Positions 42,730 to 53,125 of a DNA stretch of 64,000 nucleotides are shown here, in pieces. Source of the stretch: Paenibacillus borealis (lineage in GTDB: Bacteria > Bacillota > Bacilli > Paenibacillales > Paenibacillaceae); the NCBI RefSeq assembly GCF_000758665.1, contig NZ_CP009285.1, positions 4,650,001-4,714,000 of the forward strand, in the 5' to 3' direction. Both the position numbers and the translations under genes were made by a program. Position 1 is the first letter of the stretch. Each line of letters starts with the position of its first letter. The notes beneath the pieces were generated by a model. That model ran no database searches. It was given only the letters and a program-made list of their open reading frames with translations, and was not told the origin of the DNA.

Positions 42730-45381
42730 TTACTGTGTAGTAGTAACGCCTTCTACAAAACCGGCATTCGGATCGCTGCCCGGATCTGCAGCGGGATCCG
42801 TTACGGGATCGCCGGTAGTGCCGGTTGATTCAGGAGGCGGTGTAGGCTGTGGTGTACTTTGCACCGGAGGCGGTGTTATTTCAGGCGGTGGCGTCACTGT
42901 TCCGCCGTTATTGCCACTGCCGCCATTGTTGCTGCCTCCGTTACCGTTTCCGTTGCCATTCCCATTTCCATTACCGTTACCATTACCGTTATTACCAGTG
43001 CCGCCGTCTCCCGGAATACCGCCGTTATCCCCGTTTCCGGAATTGCCGCCGTTGCCGGTGTCATCCGTTGGCAGATTCGGATCCATTGTCGGTTCAGGTT
43101 CAGGTGTCTGCAGTTCATCCTGCACGGACACCGTCACGATATCCGATGGCTCACTTTCCTCATCAAGCTCCGGATAATAAGCTGTTACATAATATTCATA
43201 GGACAGCCCCGGCATGGCGCTGATATCCCCGACACTGCCAGTACTCGTATTAAGCAGTCGGGTAAAATCTGCTTCCGAGGTTTCCCGGCGGTAAATGCGG
43301 TAGTCCACCCCAGCAGCTTCAACCGGATTCCAGCTCAGGTTAACCGTCATTGTCGAGGCATCATAAGCCGCCTGCAGACCGGTTACAACCGGAGCTGCCT
43401 CAGGCGTCGGTGTAGCTTCAACCTTCACGGATCCTTTGGGAACCGGGAAGGATTTAGCAGGAACACCTTCCAGCGCTTCCTCCATGACCTTGCCCCAGAA
43501 TGCTGCCGCCAGCGGACTGCTGTTCTTCAGCAGATGCGTCTTGCTGGGTTTGTCATAACCCATCCAGACAGCCGCCGTCCATTCCGGCGTATAGCCGACG
43601 AACCAGACGTCGCGGTTGGAGCTGATTCCTTCGTAGCCGCTCTGGGTGGTACCTGTCTTACCGGCTACCGGACGGTTAATCTTGGCTTTTTTACCTGTAC
43701 CGTCCTGAACGACCTTCTGCATCATCTCGGTCATCTGATAAGCCGTATCCTCGCTCATCACCCGTTCAGCGCTTGTATTGGCCTTATAGACCGTCTTGTC
43801 ATCACTGTCGGCGATCGACTTAATGGAGTACGCATCCCGCAGCTCTCCGCCATTGGCAAATGCGCTGTAGGCCTGGGCCATCTCCAGTGTATTCGTCCCT
43901 TCACTCATCCCGCCGAGGGCAAGCGACAGGTTCTTGTCTTCATCCTTCAGATTGATGCCGAGCTTCTTGGCGAACTGGAAGCCGGTATTTACACCGATCT
44001 CATTCAGCAGCCATACCGCCGGAATATTCTCTGATTTGGTCAGTGCATCCGCCATACTGATGGTTGTCGAATAACCATGCAGGTTGTTCGGGCAGTATTT
44101 GCCGAAGCACTGTTTCTCATTGCTCAGCATGGAATCATTCGTGAATTTGCCGGACTCGAGCGCCGGTGCGTAAGCAACCAGCGGCTTGAACGACGAACCC
44201 GGGGAACGGCGGCTGCCGTCTACGCGGCTATAGCCTTTTTTCTCATAATTGCGGCCGCCCATTAGCGCCACGATGCTGCCGTTCTCCTGGTTGATAATCG
44301 TCATCGAGCCTTGAACCAGCTCATCATCCACACTTTTCTCGAAATTGTCATCATCGGCAAAAGCATCCTCTATTGTCTCCTGGGCATGCTTATCCATCGT
44401 TGTATAGATTTTGTATCCGCCGATATTCAGATCATCTTCGGTAAGCCCGAATTTATCCTCAGCCTCGTCAATAGCATAATCGATGAATGCCTGGTAACGC
44501 TGTTTGCTGCTCTCAGGCGGCGTGTAGTTATAGTCAACAGCCTTGGCCTCATCCATCTGCTCTTTGGTGATCGCCTTCTGATCATACATAAGCTGCAGCA
44601 CAACCGCCCGGCGTTCCTTGGACAGCTCCGGATTACGCAGCGGATTATAGCGGGAAGGCCCCTTCGGCATTGCAGCCAGTGTGGCAATTTCCCACAGCTT
44701 AAGATCGTTCAGATCCTCCTTACCGAAATAACGGATCGAAGCGGCCTTAATGCCATAGATCGTCCCGCCGAATGGAATCCGGTTCAAATACATGGTAATA
44801 ATTTCTTCTTTGGTTTCCGTATTCTCCAGCGCGACGGCAATCGATACCTCAGTCGCTTTACGGAAGAAGGTCTTATCCCGGGTAAGGAAGATATTCTTCG
44901 CCAGCTGCTGGGTGATCGTGCTTCCGCCTTCAACCATGCTGCGTGCTGCAATATCCTTCACAGCCGCGCGTCCGATCGACCAGAGATCCACACCCTTATG
45001 GTCGAAGAACCGTTTATCCTCAGTAGCTACGAAGGCGGTAATCAGCATTTTGGGCAGATCCTCATACTCCACCGGATCACTTTTCTCCAGCGAGAGCTCC
45101 CCGATTAAATTCGCATTCCGGTCAAAAATTTGGGTCGGCGGGTTCACCGTCAATTTATCCCGGTTCTCTTCCAGCAGCTTCTGGCCGTTCAGCATAATGA
45201 ACAAGTAGCCGCCCAGCGCACAAAAAATCGCCAGTGCCGTTGCAAAAAACAAACTCCAAAGCACCCGTTTTTTGGTTAGAAATTTCTTTTTCTTCTTCGG
45301 TTTCCCTTTGGAACCCGGCGGATTGCTGCCTCTGTCTCTATTGCCGCCGTTCCTGGTTAGTTGGTCTCTGTCTCTGGCCAT
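42730..45381 (-). CDS. Class A penicillin-binding protein (PBP1A) with FN3 domain
   Basis: This 883-residue bifunctional enzyme polymerises and cross-links peptidoglycan. A basic cytosolic tail rich in Lys is followed by a membrane helix near residues 40-65. The GT51 glycosyltransferase has EDKRFFDHKGVD and GGSTITQQLAKN; the transpeptidase has the SxxK motif in SPGSSFKPL, SEN in KSENIP and KTGTTQ. A fibronectin type III domain (LSWNPVEAAGVDYRIY) follows, then a tail of Asn/Gly repeats and Pro/Thr-rich sequence about 130 residues long. The ATG at 45381 follows AGGAGG. It is equivalent to PonA with an unusual tail. Confidence 0.94.
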   Translation of the reverse strand: MARDRDQLTRNGGNRDRGSNPPGSKGKPKKKKKFLTKKRVLWSLFFATALAIFCALGGYLFIMLNGQKLLEENRDKLTVNPPTQIFDRNANLIGELSLEKSDPVEYEDLPKMLITAFVATEDKRFFDHKGVDLWSIGRAAVKDIAARSMVEGGSTITQQLAKNIFLTRDKTFFRKATEVSIAVALENTETKEEIITMYLNRIPFGGTIYGIKAASIRYFGKEDLNDLKLWEIATLAAMPKGPSRYNPLRNPELSKERRAVVLQLMYDQKAITKEQMDEAKAVDYNYTPPESSKQRYQAFIDYAIDEAEDKFGLTEDDLNIGGYKIYTTMDKHAQETIEDAFADDDNFEKSVDDELVQGSMTIINQENGSIVALMGGRNYEKKGYSRVDGSRRSPGSSFKPLVAYAPALESGKFTNDSMLSNEKQCFGKYCPNNLHGYSTTISMADALTKSENIPAVWLLNEIGVNTGFQFAKKLGINLKDEDKNLSLALGGMSEGTNTLEMAQAYSAFANGGELRDAYSIKSIADSDDKTVYKANTSAERVMSEDTAYQMTEMMQKVVQDGTGKKAKINRPVAGKTGTTQSGYEGISSNRDVWFVGYTPEWTAAVWMGYDKPSKTHLLKNSSPLAAAFWGKVMEEALEGVPAKSFPVPKGSVKVEATPTPEAAPVVTGLQAAYDASTMTVNLSWNPVEAAGVDYRIYRRETSEADFTRLLNTSTGSVGDISAMPGLSYEYYVTAYYPELDEESEPSDIVTVSVQDELQTPEPEPTMDPNLPTDDTGNGGNSGNGDNGGIPGDGGTGNNGNGNGNGNGNGNGNGNGGSNNGGSGNNGGTVTPPPEITPPPVQSTPQPTPPPESTGTTGDPVTDPAADPGSDPNAGFVEGVTTTQ

Positions 45382-45521
45382 GTTGCCTCCTGACTCCCTT
45401 AGCGGAAAAATCATTAAATTATGTTCACGAATGAAAAGAACAACCTTCACAGGTTGCTCTCTCGCACTCTCTATTCAAACGAATGATAAACAAAAAGGTT
45501 TCGCTTCAAGACTGTAAAATC

Positions 45522-45761
45522 TTAAATCTCGTTATTATTGTCCTGCATTAGCGATACGCTCCGCTGTGGCGTAAACGTGGAAATCGCATGCTTGTACACC
45601 ATCTGTTGGCGTCCGTCACTGTCGATCACAATGGTGAAGTTGTCGAAGGCTTTGATAATGCCCCGGATCTGGAACCCGTTGGTCAAATATACTGTAGCAG
45701 GGATATTTTCTTTGCGCAGCTGGTTCAAGAACGTATCTTGGATGTTAATGGACTTGTTCAT
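45522..45761 (-). CDS. hfq: RNA chaperone Hfq
   Basis: This 79-residue Sm-like protein forms a hexamer that binds A- and U-rich RNA. Sm1 is represented by [22 protein letters not shown] and Sm2 by [13 protein letters not shown], with Lys and His at the expected sites. The short C-terminal tail is typical of Gram-positive Hfq. The ATG at 45761 follows GGGGGT. In B. subtilis hfq directly follows miaA; here about 380 bases and an apparent terminator separate them. Confidence 0.95.
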   Translation of the reverse strand: MNKSINIQDTFLNQLRKENIPATVYLTNGFQIRGIIKAFDNFTIVIDSDGRQQMVYKHAISTFTPQRSVSLMQDNNNEI

Positions 45762-46140
45762 ATGACGTACCCCCAATGGTTCAATTAGATTGTTCGTAAG
45801 TATATTCAACACCTGAGTGAAACTTTCCTGCTATTATACCACGCATTCTTCAAGCACAGCAATGTTATAAAACAGGTTGAAATATGGTATGTGAATCGTT
45901 AGCACATGGATGAAATCAGCTCATTTATAAAACCTGTAAAAAGTTAATAACAGATAAGCCCTGATTTTTCAGTTATTTTTCTCCCAATCCCCTTTAGTTG
46001 AAATGGTTATATTTATAGTTCCCTCCACTACATATTAAATCTTCGGAGCCCTTCCGGTCAATCTCAATACCTCCAGCTTCTGCTGCAGACCCGCTCCAAC
46101 AGGTTCATTAGGTACAACAATCTCCGGCAAAAGCGGAATG
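45762..46140. other. Intergenic region between miaA and hfq
   Basis: No gene is supported. An open frame without a start codon (46035-46184, minus strand) reads WRLPEASFYIPLLPEIVVPN near its 5' end and GAGLQQKLEVLRLTGRAPKI at its end; it looks coding and may be the end of a lost gene. Confidence 0.5.
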
Positions 46141-46186
46141 TAAAAAGACGCTTCCGGTAAGCGCCAATACGCTTTGGAAGCATCTT
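46141..46186 (-). terminator. Terminator of miaA
   Basis: AAGATGCTTCC pairs with GGAAGCGTCTT over a loop containing a smaller stem, followed by T residues on the minus strand. Confidence 0.75.
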
Positions 46187-46218
46187 ATATTTATGTGTAG
46201 TGCGGTATTACCTCAAGT

Positions 46219-47175
46219 TTATTCTGACTTTGCAAAGGTTTGCGCAATCCTATGCTCAATTATTGCGAAAGTCTCGCTATGATCGGGGCTCTCCAGGGTG
46301 TCGATCCACTGAATTTCCTTCATATGGCGAAACCAGGATAATTGTCTTTTGGCGAAACGGCGGGTATCGCGCTTAAGCAGGACTACAGCTTCTTCCAGGG
46401 TAGTCTCGCCTTCCAGGTAGGCAGCAATCTCTTTGTAGCCCAGTCCCTGCATAGATACAAGGCTTCTGCCGTAGCCGCGTTCCAGGAGCCCCTGTACTTC
46501 AGCGACGAGCCCTTCCGCCAGCATCTGATCAATCCGTTCTTCAATACGTTTGTACAGTTTTTTCCGGTCCATCGTCAAACCTATGAGGCATAGCTCATAA
46601 GGAGACTCCTTTGTTTGGCCGGCCAGATCTTCGGAAAGAGGCACGCCTGTCTGGTAATGAATTTCCAGTGCGCGGATAATTCTTCTGCGGTCATTAGGAT
46701 GCAGCCGCTCCGCACTGACCGGATCTACAGCCGCCAGACGGGCATGCAGCGCTTCTGCCCCGTGCTCTTCAGCGTAAGCGTCCTGCTCGCTGCGGAAAGC
46801 CTCGTCCGCTACCGCTTCGGAGAAGCGGAAGCCGTAGCACAGGGACTCGATATACAGCCCTGTTCCTCCAACGATAAAAGGCAGCTTGCCCCTGCGGCTG
46901 ATCTCTTCGATCAGCCGGGTGCCCTGCTCCTGAAATTCAGCGGTGGAATAGGCATCACCCGGATCATGGATATCGATCAGATGATGGGGAATCCCCTTCA
47001 TCTCCCCTTCCGAGATCTTGGCGGTGCCGATATCCATACCGCGGTAGACCTGCATGGAATCCCCGGATATAATCTCGGCTCCGAAGGCCTCGGCCAGCTC
47101 CAGACTCAGCCGGGTCTTCCCGACTGCTGTCGGGCCCAGCAGCACGAGCACCTTGCGTTTAGTCCCTGTTGTCAA
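46219..47175 (-). CDS. miaA: tRNA dimethylallyltransferase MiaA
   Basis: This 318-residue enzyme adds an isopentenyl group to A37 of tRNAs reading U-starting codons. The P-loop is GPTAVGKTRLSL near the N-terminus, followed by GDSMQVYRGMDIGTAK and PFIVGGTGLYIESL. RRIIRALEI and FAKRQLSWFR lie in the C-terminal half. It starts at TTG 47175, six bases after GGGGTG, and overlaps the upstream methyltransferase gene by 17 bases. An ATG alternative was not seen nearby. Confidence 0.95.
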   Translation of the reverse strand: MTTGTKRKVLVLLGPTAVGKTRLSLELAEAFGAEIISGDSMQVYRGMDIGTAKISEGEMKGIPHHLIDIHDPGDAYSTAEFQEQGTRLIEEISRRGKLPFIVGGTGLYIESLCYGFRFSEAVADEAFRSEQDAYAEEHGAEALHARLAAVDPVSAERLHPNDRRRIIRALEIHYQTGVPLSEDLAGQTKESPYELCLIGLTMDRKKLYKRIEERIDQMLAEGLVAEVQGLLERGYGRSLVSMQGLGYKEIAAYLEGETTLEEAVVLLKRDTRRFAKRQLSWFRHMKEIQWIDTLESPDHSETFAIIEHRIAQTFAKSE

Positions 47176-47944
47176 TGGTGATCACCCCGTACGATGTTTT
47201 GGCGCTCGCTCTCAGCAGCTCCGTGAAGCCCAGGCGGGTAAACTCCCCGCTCAGTGCCTTCTCTTTCAATAAAACAGTCTTGCGCGCAACTCTTACCGCC
47301 TCTGCCACACTCTCCGCCGACAACGCGGCAGGATTGGCGAACTTGCGCAGCGGTGAAATCGCCGCTGAATCCGTCATCGGCACCCGGAACATCGGGTCGA
47401 AATAAACAATATCAATGCTGTTGTCCGGCTGAGCCTTCAAATACTCCAGATGGTCGCCCAGCCGGACATCGATGCGGCGCAAGGCTTCATTCACCTTAAT
47501 CTGGCCTGAAACATATTGGCTCATCCCCTCCAGCAGCAGCGCATACAGCGGCAGAGAGCTTTCCAGCGCCGTAACCCGGGAATGCTCCCCTCCGGTGACG
47601 GCAAACAGCAGGGAGTCTCCCCCCAGGCCTGCCGTACAATCCAGCACGCTGTCGCCGGGCAGCATGCCTGCTGCATCAATCATAGGATCTGACTCGCCTC
47701 TTATGATCCGTTTCGCGCGGACAAACCCCATGCTGGGATGGAACTCCATAGGCGGCATTTCCGGCGTTATCAGCCGGACTGCCTCCTGCAGAACTACGAG
47801 AATCTGCTCGTCCCCATATTGCTTCACAAGCTTCGTCATGGAAAATTTGGCCCGGGGCGCATACAGGCAGCCCGTGCGTTCAGCCAGGACCCGGGCCCGG
47901 TTCACAATTTCCGGTATCGGGTCAAAGCCCGTAGTTATAATCAT
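47159..47944 (-). CDS. RsmJ/YhiQ-type SAM-dependent methyltransferase
   Basis: This 261-residue protein has the SAM motif VLDCTAGLGGDSLLFAV and a DIVYFDPMFR segment typical of the RsmJ (YhiQ) family, which methylates 16S rRNA G1516 in E. coli. FHPSMGFVRAKRI is an additional family element. The target in this organism is inferred. It is coupled to miaA by a 17-base overlap, giving two RNA-modification genes together downstream of mutL. Confidence 0.82.
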   Translation of the reverse strand: MIITTGFDPIPEIVNRARVLAERTGCLYAPRAKFSMTKLVKQYGDEQILVVLQEAVRLITPEMPPMEFHPSMGFVRAKRIIRGESDPMIDAAGMLPGDSVLDCTAGLGGDSLLFAVTGGEHSRVTALESSLPLYALLLEGMSQYVSGQIKVNEALRRIDVRLGDHLEYLKAQPDNSIDIVYFDPMFRVPMTDSAAISPLRKFANPAALSAESVAEAVRVARKTVLLKEKALSGEFTRLGFTELLRASAKTSYGVITIDNRD

Positions 47945-47986
47945 GTTGCCTCCGATCTTGCACTCTTCAAATGTACAGTACTGCCG

Positions 47987-50077
47987 CTACATTACGCGCT
48001 TAAACAGCTTCTCCAGGTCATAGGAAGAAAAGGAGACGACGATCGGCCGTCCATGCGGGCAGGTATAAGGCTGGCGGCAAGCCGCAAGCCGCGAGAGCAG
48101 TGATTCTACTTCCAGCTCCGTTAGCTTCTGGTTAGCCTTAATCGAGGCCTTGCAGGAGCATAGAATGGAAGATTTCTCGCGCAGCTTGGCCAGATCAATC
48201 GACCGTTCGCTCAGCACCCACTCCGCCATCTCCTCTATGACCGCCTTCTCGTCACCTTCCGGGAACCAGTACGGCAACGAGCGGACCAGAAAGGTCTGGC
48301 CGCCGAAATGCTCAAGAAATACCCCGGCCTGCTGGAACCAGTGCAGACGTTCGCTCAGCTGCTTGCTCTCCGAGGGAGTGAACTCCAGCGTAATCGGCAG
48401 CAGCAGCTCCTGCGACGCGTCTTCCGGCTTGCCGAATTTCTCATAGTAAAATTCATAATTCACCCGTTCATGCGCAGCGTGCTGGTCAATCAGATACAGC
48501 CCGCTGTCATTCTGGGCGATAATATATGTTCCGTGATGCTGGCCGATATAATTCAGCTCGGGAAATTGCGGCAGTCCAGTGTCTTCGCTTCCGGCAGGTG
48601 CAATAGCAGGAGCGTACAATTCCTCTGCGGTGGGCATTTGTCCCCGGTCAGCCGCAGCCGCCTGCGGCCGGTAGCTGTCACGCGGACGGGAAGACGGCTG
48701 TCCAGCAGCCTCGCTCCGGTAAGGAGCGGGCAACGGGGTACCGCCGCCGTAAGCTGCGGCCGTCTCCCTGGCCTGAGGCTGCTGCGGCAGCGGAATGCCG
48801 CCGCTTGGATAACGCTGCGGAGCCCCAGCAGCGGCTCCACCTCCGAAGAGCGGAGCATCGCTGCTCCCGCCTGGGCGCGGCTGGCTGATGCCACCGGCAC
48901 CGCGCAGAGCATCAGCGGACAGCCCTGAGCCCGGAATGCGGGGAGCTGAAGCATCGGCCGGATTAGCCGCATCTGTACCTTGCTGCGGAGCACCCGGTAC
49001 CGCTCCTTTGGAGAAGGCGAACTGCTCCTGAATGAAGGAGCTGCTGTTTTTGCCCCCGATGATTTCCTTGGTCGGGCGTGGAATCAGACTCTGTCCCATT
49101 AATAGACTGCGGATCTGCTGCTCCACGAATGCGTACAGCTCGGTTTCCTTACTGAAACGGACCTCCAGCTTGGCCGGATGCACGTTGACATCAACCAGCG
49201 ACGGATGCATGTCAAGCTGCAGAACCAGCAGCGGATAACGGTTAATCGGCAGCAGCGTATGATAGGCGCGCATGATCGCGGCATTCAGCCCGTTGCTGCG
49301 GATATACCGTCCGCCGACAATTGTCGTAACGGCGTTGCGGTTCGAACGCGTCCACTCCGGACGGCTGATATAGCCGGAGATCTTGTAATCCGGGTCCTCG
49401 GCTGCGACCGGCAGCATCGCCTTGGCGGCGGAGGTGCCATACACCGCGGCAATAACCTGCAGCAGATCGCCGTTGCCCAGCGTGTGCAGCAGCTGGTTGC
49501 CGTTATGATGCAGGGTGAATGAGATATCCGGATGTGCCAGCGCCATACGGTACATGGCATCCGAAATATGGCCCAGCTCCGTCTGAATGCTCTTCATATA
49601 TTTCAGCCGTGCCGGGGTATTATAGAACAATTCCCGTACGGTTAGATCACTTCCCTGGCCGGAAGGCGCATCCTCATTGCGGATCAGCTTCCCGCCCTCA
49701 ATTTCCAGCAACCGGCCCTTCCCGTCATCACCGCTGGCTGTCAGCAGGGTCAGCTTGGATACCGCCGCGATACTCGGCAATGCTTCCCCCCGGAACCCGA
49801 GGCTTGTGATCAGGAACAGATCGCGCCCGTTGGCGATTTTGCTCGTTGCATGGCGGTAAAAGGCAGTCTCGCAATCCTCCGGCTCAATGCCGGAGCCGTT
49901 ATCCTTGACGCGGATGCTCTGCAGTCCGCCCTCTTCCACAGAGACTTCAATACGCTTGCTTCCCGCATCGATCGCGTTCTCCACAAGCTCCTTTACAACA
50001 GAAGCAGGGCGCTCCACTACTTCCCCGGCAGCAATCTGGTTGGCAATATGCTCATCCAGCACATGGATTTTGGCCAT
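47987..50077 (-). CDS. mutL: DNA mismatch repair protein MutL
   Basis: This 696-residue protein couples mismatch recognition to strand removal. The GHKL ATPase motifs ELVENAIDAGS, VKDNGSGI and GFRGEALPSI are intact. A long Pro/Gly/Ala-rich linker of roughly 180 residues follows, and the C-terminal domain carries the endonuclease motif DQHAAHERVNYE and CPHGRPI, so this is an endonuclease-type MutL as in Gram-positives. It starts 70 bases after mutS on the same strand. MutL is complete even though mutS is not. Confidence 0.96.
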   Translation of the reverse strand: MAKIHVLDEHIANQIAAGEVVERPASVVKELVENAIDAGSKRIEVSVEEGGLQSIRVKDNGSGIEPEDCETAFYRHATSKIANGRDLFLITSLGFRGEALPSIAAVSKLTLLTASGDDGKGRLLEIEGGKLIRNEDAPSGQGSDLTVRELFYNTPARLKYMKSIQTELGHISDAMYRMALAHPDISFTLHHNGNQLLHTLGNGDLLQVIAAVYGTSAAKAMLPVAAEDPDYKISGYISRPEWTRSNRNAVTTIVGGRYIRSNGLNAAIMRAYHTLLPINRYPLLVLQLDMHPSLVDVNVHPAKLEVRFSKETELYAFVEQQIRSLLMGQSLIPRPTKEIIGGKNSSSFIQEQFAFSKGAVPGAPQQGTDAANPADASAPRIPGSGLSADALRGAGGISQPRPGGSSDAPLFGGGAAAGAPQRYPSGGIPLPQQPQARETAAAYGGGTPLPAPYRSEAAGQPSSRPRDSYRPQAAAADRGQMPTAEELYAPAIAPAGSEDTGLPQFPELNYIGQHHGTYIIAQNDSGLYLIDQHAAHERVNYEFYYEKFGKPEDASQELLLPITLEFTPSESKQLSERLHWFQQAGVFLEHFGGQTFLVRSLPYWFPEGDEKAVIEEMAEWVLSERSIDLAKLREKSSILCSCKASIKANQKLTELEVESLLSRLAACRQPYTCPHGRPIVVSFSSYDLEKLFKRVM

Positions 50078-50147
50078 ATTCGTTCACCTCGCGATTTATA
50101 AATAATAGTGTTGTCTGAAACAGCCCGCTAAAATATTACTCTCAGGC

Positions 50148-52890
50148 CTACAGCTCCCTGGCCTTCATCTTCAACTCATTCAGCAGGCCCATCGCCTGCA
50201 GCGGTGTCATATTCATCAGATCCGCGCCCTGCACAGCTGAGATCAGCTCTTTCAGAAGCGGGTTCTCTTTAGCTGCCGGTGCTGCTACCCCGCCTTTGCG
50301 GTTCTTGCGCGGCTCGTCCTCGCCAAAAATCGAGAGCTGTACAACCTCATTGTCCTCTTCCTCCACAGGGGAAGCAAGTGAAACAGCTGCTTCCAGCTGA
50401 CCCGCAGCAATTGATGCCGCCGCCTGACTCTCCTGAATCACAGGTCCGGAACGGTCATTATAATCCGTGCCATAGTTCAGCGGCACGCTGCCCGGAGGAG
50501 AAGCCTGTTCAATGCTCTGAAGCAGGCCGTACGCACGGTCGATGATGCCTTCCGGCAGTCCGGCCAGCCTTGCGCAGTAAATACCGTAGCTGCTGTCCGC
50601 CGCTCCCGGCACGAGCTTGCGCAGGAAGTTAACCTTGTCTCCGCTCTCCTGCACCGCCATGGAATAGTTACGGAGTCCACTGAGACTCTGCTCCAGGTGG
50701 GCCAGCTCATGGAAATGCGTTGATACCAGCGCCTTACACGCGATAGTATCATGCACGTATTCAATCACCGCCTGGGCGATTGCCATCCCCTCGCTGGTCG
50801 AAGTCCCCCGGCCCAGCTCGTCAATGATGATCAGGCTGCGGGACGTAGCTTTTTCGGTCATGACCTGAATATCAGCCATCTCTACCATGAAGGTACTCTG
50901 GCCGCCGATCAGGTCATCTGCCGCGCCGATGCGCGTGAAGATCCGGTCAATCAGCGGAACCTCGGCACTTGATGCCGGCACGAAGCAGCCGATCTGGGCC
51001 ATGATGCAGATGAGCGCAACCTGGCGCATATACGTGCTCTTCCCTGCCATATTCGGTCCGGTAATCAGCAGGATATTGCCCTCATCCTTGCTGAGTGTGC
51101 TGCCGTTCGCAATAAACGCCGAATCCTTCAGCACTGCCTCAACCACCGGATGGCGCCCGCCTTCGAGCCGCAGGTCATAGCTGTCGGACAGCTTCGGCTT
51201 CACGAAACGGTGCTCAGCACTAACCGCCGCCAGACATTGATACACATCAATCTCTGCCACCTTCTCGGCAAGCGCCTGCAGCCGCGGAACCTGGGCGCTA
51301 ATCCGCTCGCGCAGCTCGGTAAACAGGCTGTATTCCAGGTCCGTCATTTTGTCCTGGGCTTCCAGGATCAGTGCTTCCTTCTCCTTCAGCTCCGGGGTAA
51401 CATAACGCTCGGCATTGGCCAGCGTCTGCTTCCGTTCATATCTGCCTTCCGGAAGCGCAGACAGATTGGAGCGGGTAATTTCAATATAATAGCCGAAGAT
51501 TTTGTTATAGCCGATCTTCAGGGATTTGATGCCCGTCGCCTGGCGTTCCTTCGCTTCCAGCTCGGCAATCCAGCGTTTGCCGCTGCTGCTGGCTTCACGC
51601 AGCTCGTCCAGCCGCTCATGATAACCGCCGCGGATAATTCCGCCGTCACGGACAGACACCGGAGCATCCTCAACGATGGCCCGTTCGATATCCTCCCGGA
51701 GCTCTGAGCAATCATCCATCGATGCGCCGATCTCACGCAAGGTGGCCGAGCCGGAGGTCAGGCACATCTCCTTCAGGGCCGGAATCTGCGCCAGCGACAG
51801 CTTCAGCGCGTTCATATCCCGCCCGTTCGCGCTGCCGAAGGCAATGCGTCCCACGAGCCGCTCCAGATCGTAGATCTCTTTCAGCGCTCCGCGCAGATCC
51901 TCGCGGACTATAAACTGGTTATACAAATAGTCGACGGCTTCCAGACGGCGTTCAATCGGTGCGCGCTGCAGCAGCGGCTTGTCGATTCGGCGGCGCAGCA
52001 GACGCCCGCCCATAGAGGTTTCGGTGCGGTCGAGGAGCCAGAGCAGCGAGCCTTTTTTTGGAGCGCTCCCTCACGGTTTCGGTCAGCTCCAGATTACGCC
52101 GGGTGAACGGATCAAGAATCATGTAATTCCCGGGCTCATAAGGCGAGATCTGGGTAAGCTGCCCAAGCGACCGGCGCTGGGTCTCGCTGAAATAGGAGAT
52201 CAGCAGCGCCAGACAGCGGCCGCGCTCCTTCTCCAGCCGCACCCAGGCCGCTTCCCCGAACTGGCGTCTGGCCAGTCCTTCTTCCTGCTTGTCCCACGGC
52301 GTATAGACTACAGGCTTAGCTAGCAGGGAAGCTTCACTGCGCAGCAGCTCCAGGAGCGCCGCGTCCCCGATAATTTCCGCCGGTTCATAGATGCCTATCT
52401 CATCCCGCAGCCATTCCGTGCTGGAGAGTACAGAGGTGACATACAGCTCACCTGTCGTTAAATCGCAGGCGGCCAAGGCCGTCATCCCATCTTCCTCAGT
52501 CACGCAGACGAGGTAATTGTTGCTTTTATCCGTAATGATTTTGCCGTCCATCACGGTGCCCGGAGTAACCACCCGTACGATATCGCGGCGGACCATGCCC
52601 TTGGTTACTGCAGGGTCATCAAGCTGCTCGCAGATAGCGACCTTGTAGCCTTTTTCGATCAGTCGCTGTATGTAACCTTCGGCGGCATGATGCGGCACTC
52701 CGCACATTGGAATCTTTTCCCCGACTCCGCCATCCCGGCCTGTTAATGTAATCTCAAGTTCCTTCGAGGCAAGCAAGGCATCCTCAAAGAACATTTCATA
52801 GAAATCGCCCAGACGAAAGAAAAGGAAAGCGTCTTTAGCCCCTTCCTTTACTTTTAAATACTGCTGAATCATCGGCGTATAGTTTGCCAT
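50148..52890 (-). pseudogene. mutS: Mismatch recognition ATPase MutS, frameshifted
   Basis: The N-terminal frame (52890 down to about 52060) reads MANYTPMIQQYLKVKEG and has the mismatch-binding LGDFYEMFF; it then runs out of frame to a stop at 51952. The rest (50148-52013) is open in another frame and contains Walker A ITGPNMAGKSTYMRQ and RGTSTSEG. The break is at seven A residues on the coding strand (T at 52053-52059 as printed). Skipping one A restores SKKGSLLWLLDRTETSMGG and a protein of 913 residues. No functional MutS is encoded as it stands, unless the run is a sequencing error or is bypassed. Confidence 0.93.
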
Positions 52891-53125
52891 CGTTTACCTC
52901 CATGCCTACTTCATACTGTACTCTATTATAGCAGAAACTTTGCATTCAAAGTTACCCGCAGCCTCACCTTGGCTTCTGCTAAAAGCTGGTGTGCACATTT
53001 TCCGGCGGCCGGCAGCAGTTTTTCTCCAGGTAATTGGAACGGACTTATATTTTCAAGCCATAATATTCTATAATATGACCTATGAAAACAACTGTACATT
53101 CTATCTTATGTAAGGAGGAAAAATC

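Noticed and set aside
42859..44034. Plus-strand open frame of 391 codons over the PBP1 gene
   Set aside because: Shadow of the PBP1 gene with Gly/Asn repeats; no motif of its own.
52040..52065. Programmed -1 ribosomal frameshift in mutS
   Set aside because: The phase needed is +1 (skip one A), whereas A-run slippery heptamers in this phase favour -1, which would not restore the frame. No downstream pseudoknot was seen.
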